A DNA stretch of 21,429 nucleotides from Amphimedon queenslandica (Eukaryota > Porifera > Demospongiae > Haplosclerida > Niphatidae), in contig NW_003546487.1 in the NCBI RefSeq assembly GCF_000090795.2, forward strand, positions 78,753-100,181, written 5' to 3'. The notes under the pieces were generated by a model. It had not been told where the DNA came from. It saw only the letters and a program-made list of their open reading frames with translations, and searched no databases. Below are positions 1-11,000 of this stretch, piece after piece (position 1 is the first letter of the stretch; each line of letters starts with the position of its first letter). Made by a program: the position numbers and the translations under genes.

Positions 1-52
1 CATGCAAGTTTAAGGAAAATCACTGTACTATTTTTATTCATTATTATTTTAG

Positions 53-1916
53 AATATATCAGAGTTGCCCATTGGCCAATCTGAACTGTGGCCCAGTGCA
101 AGATGGGGTCATTCCAGTGTGCTAATTCACGATGAATCATCAGAGCCATATCTTCTAGTTGTTGGTGGCTACCCTAGCAAGGACTGCTGGCTTTTCAATA
201 TCAATAAACGTGTATGGCAAGAGGTAGTAATATATATACAATATACATAAATGCCTCCTTAATTTGTGGTATTGAAAGAATGAAGATTAAAAATTAATTT
301 TACTTTATTTTCTTTATGTTAGCTCACATGTACTGTTCCAGTCACTGTCACTGGTAGATACTATCATTCTCTAGCAGCATGGAGTGTGACACCAGTTAAT
401 GTGTGGGTTATTGAGCATGGTGGATTTAAGAAGGGGCCAATTGTTAATACTACAGCAATTATTGAATTGAGTAAGTGCCATATAATTACAATAGTGCTTG
501 TGATCAAGATAACATATAAGATCAGAATTATTATTGTTTCAATTAATAATAATTATTAATGCTTTTTTCTATCCTATAGCTTGTACTCAAACAAAGGAAT
601 GGTCTATTTCTTTCATCACCCTAAGTAACTATCAAGAGAAACTAAAGGAAAGAAGAAGAGAATGGGAGGAGCTGAAGACTGCAAGACAGAATCGCTCGGC
701 ACGTAGGTCACAGTTGAATTATGAACACAAGGAGATCCTGGATAGCTGGAAGATCAAGGAGCATGTTCAATTGAAGCTCCATCAGGAGCTAAAAGAGGCT
801 AGAATCCAGCTACAAGAGAAAGAGAAGGAGCTTCAAGCGGTCCAAGAGGAGCTTTCAACAATCAGTCAGGCCCAGGAGAAGGAGTTCCAAAAAAGAGAGA
901 GGGATATTCGACTAGAGTTTGCAGAAACGGAGCTACAGCTCCAGACGATAAAAGTCCAGCTATCGGAGGCAAAGCAGCAAGCAAACGTTGTTCAGTTTCA
1001 ATTGCAAGAGAAGGAAAAGGAGCTCTCAACAGCTCAGCTACAGCTTTCAGAGGCAATAGAAGAACTCAATGGACTAAGGAGAGAGTTGGAAGAGAAGGAA
1101 AATATCGAGAGAGAAAAGGAGAAACAGCGTAAAGAGGAGGATTCTTTCTGGTTTGTGAGGAAAAAGGACATCATAATGACAGAAAAGGTTCTCGGTAGAG
1201 GTGGTTGGGGTGAAGTTAGGGTTGCTTTATTTCAAGGGCTTAAAGTTGCTGCTAAAGTTCTTCATGAAACCATCATCTCCGAATATAATCTTTCGATATT
1301 CTCACGGGAAATGGAGATTGCTGCTAAAGTCCGTCATCCCAATCTCCTCCAGTTCATAGGAGCCACTAAAGAGGGTAACCCAATCATCCTGACAGAGCTA
1401 ATGCCCACCAGCTTAAGAAAAGAGCTAGAAGGTGGTGAAGGCATACCCTATCCAACTGTCCTTAGCATCAGTTTAGATGTAGCCTGTGCTCTCAATTACC
1501 TTCATCTCTGCAAGCCTCCTATCCTACACAGAGATGTCAGCAGTGCTAACGTACTCCTTCAATCAATGGGAGGTGGCTATGGCAGTGGATGGAGAGCTAA
1601 GCTTTCCGATTATGGCTCAGCTAATCTTCAGCCTCTCATTGGAAATACCTCAAATCCAGGAAATCCTGTATACTCAGCACCTGAAGCAGCCAATCCAATA
1701 GATCATTCTCCTGCAATGGATGCCTACAGTTATGGTGTTCTTCTTTTAGAGATGGTGACACGCCGTATACCATTACCACACGAGAGGATCGGTCTGATTG
1801 ATAATGTCCGTAAAGTACCTTTCAAATCTCTCATTCAACGCTGTGTGGTGACAGATCCTGCAAAACGACTCAAAATGTCTGAGATTATAATCGAATTAAA
1901 CGATATGCTATATTAA
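53..1916 (+). CDS. Kelch-repeat / coiled-coil / TKL-type protein kinase, 5' partial
   Basis: This is the 3' end of a multi-exon gene. The exons read are 53-223, 323-470 and 580-1916 (stop TAA), joined at GT-AG borders with phase kept; 551 residues are visible. Residues 1-105 look like Kelch beta-propeller blades (GHSSV..., LLVVGGY, W-F-N, then YYHSLAAW, VWVIEHGG). Residues about 120-300 are a Glu/Lys/Gln-rich heptad coiled coil. The kinase domain starts at about 308: glycine loop GRGGWGEV (G312), Lys332 in VAAKVL, HRDVSSANVLL (H423, D425), DYGS in place of DFG (D450), APE (A473). All key catalytic residues are present, so it should be active as a tyrosine-kinase-like kinase, probably Ser/Thr-specific; substrate unknown. 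The exon boundaries are predictions, and the start lies off the left edge. Confidence 0.85.
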
Positions 1917-2002
1917 ATAATTATTTAATATTTATTTTTTTTTAATATTTATTTTTTGAATTTTTTATTCGAAAGTCATAAATTCAGCCTTCAAGCCCAC
2001 CC

Positions 2003-2018
2003 CACGTGCGTTCACGTG
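2003..2018. promoter_or_regulatory. Paired CACGTG E-boxes in the MSH5 upstream gap
   Basis: Two perfect CACGTG palindromes (2003-2008 and 2013-2018) start exactly 10 bp apart, about one helical turn. They lie 27 bp before the MSH5 start codon in the 128-bp gap after the kinase gene. CACGTG is the classic bHLH/bHLH-zip site. A role in MSH5 transcription is inference; the pair could equally lie in the 5' UTR. Confidence 0.4.
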
Positions 2019-2044
2019 TCAGACCACTCCTTTAGCAATTTAGC

Positions 2045-5000
2045 ATGGCGTCTTGTAGCTCAGCTGGAGTTGATGAAGATCAGTTGGGAGAAGGAGATGT
2101 GGTTCAGAAACCGTCAAAAATACCAAAGACTTCGATATGGGACACAACTGACGAAGAATCCATTCAATCACAGGTCACTGCGGGACTGAGATAAAGGCTG
2201 CTCTCTTTCTCTTAAAAAATTATGCTTCTCTTCTCATTTTTACCTCTCTCCCTCCTCTCTAGTTAATAATGAGTGTCCTGTACAATGGTGGCTGCTTGGG
2301 TTTGTCCTATTATGACACTGAGTCTGGCCAGTTGTGTATAATGCTGGATGTAGCTGAAACTAAAGACTATGAGATCCTTAAACGAGGTAGCTACATGCAT
2401 CTACTGACTCTATATAATTTCTAATTTGCGATTCATTTTACTTTTATTTATTTATCTTGCAGTTATAATGCAAGTGGAGCCAAGCGTTATATTAACTAGC
2501 TCTAAACAAGACGAAAACATGCAACAGATACTGAAAGACTGTAAGTCTTAGATCTATTACTTGTAGTTAGATGTTGTGCCTAAGTACCTTATATTCACAG
2601 CTTTTAAATTCTAAATGTGTCTTATTTATGCAAGACTACTCTTAACAGCAAGTTCTTTATAATAGGTTCTAGTCCTGAGGGAGATACTGGTAGTATATTT
2701 GCTTTTAGTATTTCAGTTGAAGTTCTTCCAAGTGTTGAATTTAGTGAGTAATATGCATGTATTCACTATTCCATTCCATGTATGGCTCAAAAATTGGGCC
2801 AAAGTCCCTGTACTGTAGGACAGGGTCACAGGTCAATTTTTGCCAAAATTAAAAAGGAGAGAATTCTTTAGTTTTATAAATTTTTTTGATACATATACAT
2901 GTACTTATGTTGCGTAGAAAGTTTGAGCTGATTCTGATCAAAATTGGATTTTTTAATGATCTTTTAAAATTACTCAAAAATTAGGCCAAAGTCTCTGTAC
3001 TATAGTACAGGGTCACAGGCCCAATTTCGCTAAAATTAAAAAGGAGAGAATTCTCCATTTTTATAATTTTTTCTGATGCATATACATGTACTTATGTTGC
3101 GTAGAAAGTTTGAGCTGATTCTGATCAAAATTGGATTTTTAATGATTTTTAAAAATTACTTAAAAATCAGGCCAAAGTCCCTGTACTATAGTACAGGGTC
3201 GTTGGCCAAATTTCGTCAAAAATGGCTACAAGAGAATCCTCCATTTTTATAATTTTTTCTGATGCATATACATGTACTTATGTTGCGTAGAAAGTTTGAG
3301 CTGATTCCGATCAAAATTGGATTTTTTATGAATTTTTAAAACTACTCAAAAATCGGGCCAAACTCCCTGTACTATAGTACAGGTCATGGGCCAAATTTTG
3401 CTTAAATTAAAAAGGAGAGAATTCTCCATTTTTATAATTTCTCTGATGCATATACATGTACTTATGTTGCGTAGAGAGTTTGAGCTGATTCTGATCAAAA
3501 TAAAATTTTTTATGATTTTAAAAAGTTGCTAAAAATTCTTTCTAATCATGTACATGTACATATACAATGATTGCAGTATTTTTTAAATAATTTTGACTTC
3601 ATTTTTGCATTCTCTTACTTTCTTTGTTAGAGTATGAAACTGCTCATCGTCGCATTATGTCTTACTCATGGCCCGGAGTACAAGGGGCGGGTACTGGTGA
3701 GGGTAGGGCTGAGGGTATTGAGAAAGAGAGAGAAGTTAGGATATCATCAATCATACCAATGGACTCCAGTAATATGGTCAGTCTATAACACTCTACAGCC
3801 TGTACTAGGGCAATTGGATACTAATTTTCTTTAATATAAAGGTGTCCTTATTTCAAAGGTAGTTTTGTATAGGTTTGTACAAGTTGGGACATTACAAAAT
3901 TTCCCCTTTATAGAGGTGTCCTTTTTATGACACGGCAATTTTATGTGTGTAACTATTATGTAGTATTACATGTATGTGTATAGGTTTGAAGCCAGAGGCA
4001 CTAATTATTCTTCTTCATTGATTTGTAGGTGAGGAGTACTGGTGCTTTATTGAAGTACTTGGATAAGAAAAGGATTGGGATAGAGCTTGAAGACATAGGG
4101 ACCCACGTACCCATACTGTCTGTCAAGAGATTCACACTGTAATATTAACATATTCCTCACTTTACACTACTCACATGTACATGTGCATGTATAGTCAAAC
4201 CTGTCTATTCCGGACACCTTGGGACCCAATAAAACTGTCCTGATTATAGATGTTACCATGTCCTTAATCATTTCAGAGGTTCATTAATACACATTTATAT
4301 TGTATTGGGACTGATATACTACCTGTCCTTATTATAGAGTTGTCCCTATTTTAGACTGTCCACAATAGCAGGCTTGACTGTACATTTAATGACATTGATT
4401 GTTTCTATTCTTCATTTCTTTCTCTAGAGATGATTTACTCCTGATGGATGAAACAGCTTTTAGGTACTACACGTACATGTACATTTTCCTGTTAAAAAAT
4501 GTTATGCTATTTTCTTTGTTCCTATAGCTCATTGAGGATATTTTATAGAGAGAATCACCCATCAGTGTATAAAGGATCGTCTGGTTCTAAAGAAGGACTC
4601 TCATTATTTGGTAAGGAGAGGATGGAAGAGGATTAATAATGATATACTGTAGGTATTGCTAATCACACAAGGTCATCTCTGGGACATAAACTTTTAAAGT
4701 ATGTACGAACCATATAGCAGGTTTTTAAAGGATAAGGTTTTTTTCGCAAATGACCTCTGTATCCTTAAAAATCCACAAAATTTGCGAAATTTGTTTATCC
4801 TCAAACAACCCACTATCTTAAAGATGGATTATACATTTAAAATCTCAAGTGGCTATTAAAATTATTTGTTATTGCACGACATTTTTTCCTAACATTATTT
4901 CATTGTTATTAACACTAATACAGGTTGTGGTTCCTACGTCCTTTGAAAGATATTGGCACATTGTCCAAGCGTCTTGATGCTATTGAGTACCTCTCATTGA

Positions 5001-8000
5001 TCAAGAACAATGAAACTGTCGCTTCTTTAACTGATTGCCTCAAGAACATTAAAAATATACCGGTAAAACATCAAGCACTTTTTAAAATATTTTTATGTAT
5101 TTTGTAGAGGATTCTTGTTCGTATGTCTCAGTCACATTTAAGCATCACTGATTGGCAGTCTTTATATAAAGTATGGCCTATCCATGTGATGGTGTAATCA
5201 TTGATATATAATTACTGTGTTTGAAAATATTTCAGACAACTTTTAATGCTATTAACATTTGTGAGCTGTGCTCTACGCTACCACAAAATATATACATATT
5301 TAAAAAGGTAAATGTATGTATGTATATCTTTATTTGCATTTATTTATGTATTTATTATCAATTTATCAATCATTATTATTGTTAATATTGTAGATTAAAG
5401 GTGTGCTTTCTGATGGCTTGTATCAAATTGCTAGTCTCATTACTAAAGTGGTAAGAGCAATACACTATATGTAACAGTAACACAAGTCATACGATCATAA
5501 TATTTAGCTGCATGTACATGTGTATAATGTACATACACTTGAAATACATGTATATGTACATACACTGTAGGTTGATTTTGAAGAATCAGTAGCACAGAAT
5601 AGGTTTGTGGTCAAGTATGGTGTTAACTCTGACCTTGATGAAAGTCAGCCCTTTCATTTTTGTATCTAAATACTTATACTTCTTCTCTTTTCTTGTATGT
5701 ATTTATTTATTCACACAGAGAAGCATACATTTGATGGCTTGACTGATCTCATGACTAAAGTTGCTGCTACTGAGTTGGCTGGTCTTGACCCAGAAGTGAA
5801 GGAATGCCAAGTCATTTATGTACCACAAGTAAATACTATTTTGTATATTCACTTAATTGTACATTAATGTCATTGTTTCTTTCCTTCTTTGATTATTTCA
5901 GATTGGGTTTCTGTTGAGGTTTGAGAAGGTCTCTTGGATGAAACAAGAACCTGACTTTCACATTAAAGACATGACATTTGCTGTGAGAAAACAATACCTT
6001 AAGGTTACTTTTAAATGCGGGTACTATTAATTGTGAATTTTGCGTTTGGGTTAAAAATCGCAATTATTAATATGCGTAATTATTAATAATGACATCATGA
6101 TGCCATATAACTATTAGTAATAATCATTTAATCACAATTTTTAATACCAGCAAAATCTACCTCGTGCTAAAATCACAAAATTTGGTACCCGCAATTAAAA
6201 GTCACTCTAAGGTATAATATGTTCCTCTCTCTCTCAGCACCTCTCCATTTCCTTGTAATTGTCTTATTTTTAGTTCCTGTCAGAAGGACATGTTCACTAC
6301 AGGACAAAAGCCACAATAGGTACATGTAGTACCACACCAAATAAAACCAATCTTAAATATTTATATTAATTTATGATACTCAATGCAAGTGCCTATTTAG
6401 ACAGAAGATGTTGTACAATATTTAATCACTCATTGTATCTATGGTATATTAATGCTTTTGTCTTCCATTTTTAGAATTAGATGATTTGCTTGGTGATACT
6501 CAGTGGGATATTCACGGTACAATATAACACAATTAAAAGTTACTGCTACTATTATTGATAATTAATTAGATGCAGAGACTGCAATGATGCACAGACTTCA
6601 GTCAGTGTTAATGGAGCACTCTGGAGCTTTGATATCAGTCATTGAATGTACTACTGAACTAGACTGGTTAGCTAATGGGCATATGCATGTACTTGTACAT
6701 AGTATGCATGTACATGTGATTCTAATGAGAAAATAATTTGAATCAATGTTTAGCCTACATCTCTTGATTATGAAGATGTTTAACACTAACCTAGACACTT
6801 ACATACAATGTATATACATTGATTAATTTTTTTGTTTTAGTTTGGTATCGATGTCAAAATTAGCAAAGGAGCATAATTTTGTAAAGCCAGAGCTAACTGA
6901 AGATAACGTCATTTATATTAAGAATGGAAGGTAATGACCTTATGTGATTCTGGTCTAAATTAATTGCTTTAAAAATTGGCCAAACCATGGGCTATAATTA
7001 TTAGTAACGCGGTAGCGTTACTAAGTAGGATTCACCCCCAAACAAAATGGCTGCCACGACTTTTGCAGCCTTGCTATATAATTATTGTAATTCATCAAAA
7101 ATGACTTGTAGAGAATTTGCAGCTACATAGAATCAGAAAGTTTGAGCTGATTCCGACAAATAATTTTTGAGTTATGAGCATTAAAAAATGAGCAAATTTT
7201 TGAAAAATACCCAAGGCTGTATACAGCCCTGACAATGAAATAGACTATCTAGTATGCATAGAAATATGCTAAATAGGTATTGTGTTCTCATTTACTGAAA
7301 AGGTAATTTTAAATGTGTAAGGAGACTATACAGTCAATACACAGAGAAGATGCTGTTACAAATAAGCTTGGACTAGATTCAGTCATGTTATTATTAACTT
7401 GCTGAAGTAAAATAAAAGAGTGAATAAGCCCAGCACTATGACAAGAGTGGCAATAAAAGCTTCTTCATTTTTCTATTCCATGCAGCACATCTTTTCTATA
7501 GCTTATACTTGACTAGACTTCAAGTATATACCGTAAATCGGGAAATTTTCATCTTAAAAATAACTAGCGTGAAATTTTTTCAAGGTGTTTTATTTTCGCT
7601 GGTTGACCCATCCGCGAATTTTTTTCAACTTGAAAAATTTTAGATGCGTCATAAACTGGACAGGTAGCTACTAACTCTTGATAACGATGGACAGCTATTC
7701 TATGGAAGTTGCTTGTGAGAGGACTGAAACTGACAATGAGCCTCTTAGGTGAGAGCTTCAGGCCTTCATCGGACTTTTAGAAGAGCCTCGTGCTTGCACC
7801 GCTGCACGTTGGAATAATTTCGGTATTTTTATTATTCGTTGTAGAAAATATTTCGTGTGTTAAAATTTCGCGGGTCACTTCAACCGCGAAAATATTTTTA
7901 AAACGAAAATTTCCCGATTTACGGTATCAGTAGATTCAGTACATGCATATGCAGGGCAGGGCTATTTCATATAGCACAAGGACATTGATGTGTATAATTA

Positions 8001-11000
8001 ATAGTATAATTAATAATAATGTAAACATTTTTATGTAAGCCATACTAGTAATTGTAAATTAAGGCAAGTTTAAAAATGCTCATTACTCAGCATTTCATTT
8101 CAGCACTTCAGAAGTTTTTAATACTAAAAAATCCAGATATAGAACAATCACATATTGCACACAGAAGTTAGAGGTCTAATTTATAAGCAGAAAATAAAAG
8201 TTAAATTATACAGCAGAGTTCTGACTATTTGTACTTTTATCTGATTTTGATGATAAATCATCAGGAACACTTTCACAGGAAGTTGCAGAAGAACTTTTTC
8301 CACTTTTTCCACAATACAGGAAACTTGAATACCTTTTTGTCAATGTTACTGCTTTATTTCCAGCGCTTTTAACTGAGCTCCACTTAAGTATGAAGTTCAA
8401 AATGCTCAATGGTATCAAATTCATTAGTATGTATGCAGTGGCACTCATGTAAGGGCTACGGATCTTATCAAATGTTCCTCTGTCACACTTTCCAGGGATG
8501 TAACCCAACGCCTCACATTCAAAATATTCTTCTAAAGCTGCTTGATACTCGGCATTTTTTGCTTCTGTGTTGCATTGGTGGGCTACATTAAAAACACCAA
8601 AAATAATAAAAATTGAAAAAGCCAATAGGATTTTTTTCTCAGCAGTGCTTAGCTTAGTATGACCTCTTCTTTTATTCAAAAAATGTGTGTTCTACAAATG
8701 AATTAAAATATTTATAAAATCAATAATTTAGGGTACATACATTTCTCATAGTCCAAAGAACTATAATCAGCATTATAACTCCAGTAGCAAATAGTACATC
8801 CATTAGAAGTGTTATAGAATAGAACATCATGCCACTACTGCTGGTGCAAATAGTTGTTGGGAAACGATGAATATTATATTTGAATTTGTCAACAGTGAGG
8901 CAGATGATGATAGCTGGCAATGGAAGTAGTAGAGCTTTATTAAGGAAATGGATTATTTTAGAATTAATAAATGCAATAAAACTCACATAAAATTGTCACA
9001 GTTGCAAATATGTACTTGTTACGTCCCAGCTTTTCAAATCTATTTGCTTGGAAGGGAAACAATACTTTGTAAAAAAATATAGCAACATGAAAGAACCACG
9101 ACAGTGCCATGTTTGCAAAAGTATAATGAAATACAACTCCTACATTGAAAATAGAAGTTTTAGATAAGTGGTTAAATTTTACCTGAAAATTTGCAAAAAG
9201 GAGTTGGATTATTTAATGTCTCCAATAGACTAACTGAACTGCAGTATAATTCATACCGATAAATAGCAGTTGTGATTAGTACTATACCTATATATATGGA
9301 TGTATACAATGAACATAAGATTACAATGCACTTTACCCACTACAGTTATGTCTATGACTTGAAAAAGCACCAATATAGAAGGATATGCTAGCCTATAATG
9401 ATACAGTGATATAATGTTGTGATTTTTCATAGATTGTATAGTCACTAACAGTGTTTTATATTCCTTTACAGCAACAATAATTGCAACAATGCAGAAAGTT
9501 AGGGATATACTGGTTGCAACAACTTCTGAATAGAAAAAAAAGGACTCTGAATGAGAGCTTCCTTCAAAACTGTCACATCTTGGCTCACAGATTAAATCTG
9601 TTTTAACAAAATCTTCTCTGCACTCTATACCATCACTATCATTGGTATCAATAATTCATGCCTTCAATTGGAATTGTGACAGAAGATGAATCATTGGCAG
9701 CTATATAAAGTATTAGTTATAGTAAATAATAAAGATTACTATCATACCATTTGGTAGTGTAGAACAATCAGGTAGGAGTGAGCCATTCCCAGAGTTGTTT
9801 GCTAGTGCCCACAGGTCTAAACAAACACCTGTACTTATGAGGAGGCAATCTTCCTTGGTAGCCTTGTAAGATTTCCCAGTTGAGCAATCAGCAAGAGGAA
9901 AGAAATATTGACATATGAAAGCTGATGATTGTTGTTGACATTGCTTGTAGATTTCTGTAAATTAGTATATTAAAATAATAAATTTACTTATAATGCTGTG
10001 ACATTACCTAAATAAGAATTGAGTGATGTGATTGTCTGTTCATGTTGATTTTGTTCTTGTTGACTTACTCCAATATTCAATTCACCTTCTCCAATGGTAC
10101 ATTGAAACCATTGATGTAAGAAGTTTCTACAAGCAATTCCAGTATACTCATGACATTCTGAGGCATCATTATCCTGACTCCATGATAGTCTGGTGCAGTT
10201 TTGGCTTATTCCAGTGATGTTGCTATTAAATCCTTTGTAATAGATGCTGGCATTGTTAGAGGTGTCCCTGTTATAACTCTTTACAAAGATTAAAAGTTAT
10301 GTAATCAGTCATCCATTTGAATGTATCGTAGATTCAATATTTTAGTTAATTTTAATAGATAGATCTATTGCTAAAATGTTTCTTTTAAACTACATGTAAG
10401 CTAGTGCCAAAATGTTACTATGTGTAAATCTTACTCTCCATACCATAAATTACTTTTATTGCTCAGTTGCCAAACTAAAATGAACATTTTTGGCATAAGT
10501 TATTCTGTTTACTAGGAAACAATGTAGTGTGTACTACAACAACATCCTGCATGCACAATGAAGCCATATGACAACAAATTGTGGTAATGGTCAATTAATA
10601 TTCAGTGTCATCCCAGTATACTTGTGACTGGGAGTACCTTTGAATTGCAAGAAAGCCTATTTATTTTGGGCAAAATATTTAGCTAGAAAAAACATTGCTA
10701 ATAATACAAATATGTATTGTGGTAATTCAGGGATGTAGATTCAAGATCTATAAATTATTTAAAATAAACAAAGATGAATGTAGACACCCACGACCCAAAT
10801 TAGATCTAGATCTATTTGTACCCAAAATTATTATTATCTATTCAATATAAACTAATAATATTTGCTAAATCTATAAAAAAATAATATTGACTCACTGAAG
10901 TATAATAGAATATTATTGGGAGAGTGAATAAGCCCAGCACTATGACAATAGTGACAATAACAGCAATGTTCTCAATCTTCTTTCCTATTGCAGAACTTTT

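Larger units (their letters stand above)
6931..8205. other. Left part of MSH5 intron 20, no intact gene
   Basis: This stretch holds the start of MSH5 intron 20, a perfect small hairpin (7001-7024), a single diverged satellite-like segment (about 7080-7230), a decayed receptor exon 1 (7403-7500), a TIR element (7531-7924), and the 3' flank of receptor A. I see no further coding potential. Confidence 0.6.

Noticed and set aside
862..1056. Open frame on the minus strand
   Set aside because: Antisense shadow of the coiled-coil region of the kinase exon, whose repetitive Glu/Lys codons leave the opposite strand open.
1956..2189. Open frame across the MSH5 start
   Set aside because: It is in a different frame from the ATG at 2045, which leads into the MSH5 exon chain; no recognisable product.
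2790..3540. CRISPR-like array
   Set aside because: The repeats are 186 bp, contiguous, without unique spacers, and lie in a eukaryotic intron; this is a satellite.
5983..6012. Longer MSH5 exon 16 reading through to KQYLK before a GTTACT donor
   Set aside because: The extra residues come from the start of a TIR element; ending at 5982 uses GTGAGA and keeps the family motif continuous with exon 17.
9251..9445. Open frame through the TM1-TM2 region of receptor A
   Set aside because: It joins exon 5, a short intron and part of the next intron; C's frame-breaking intron at the same place shows that splicing is more likely.
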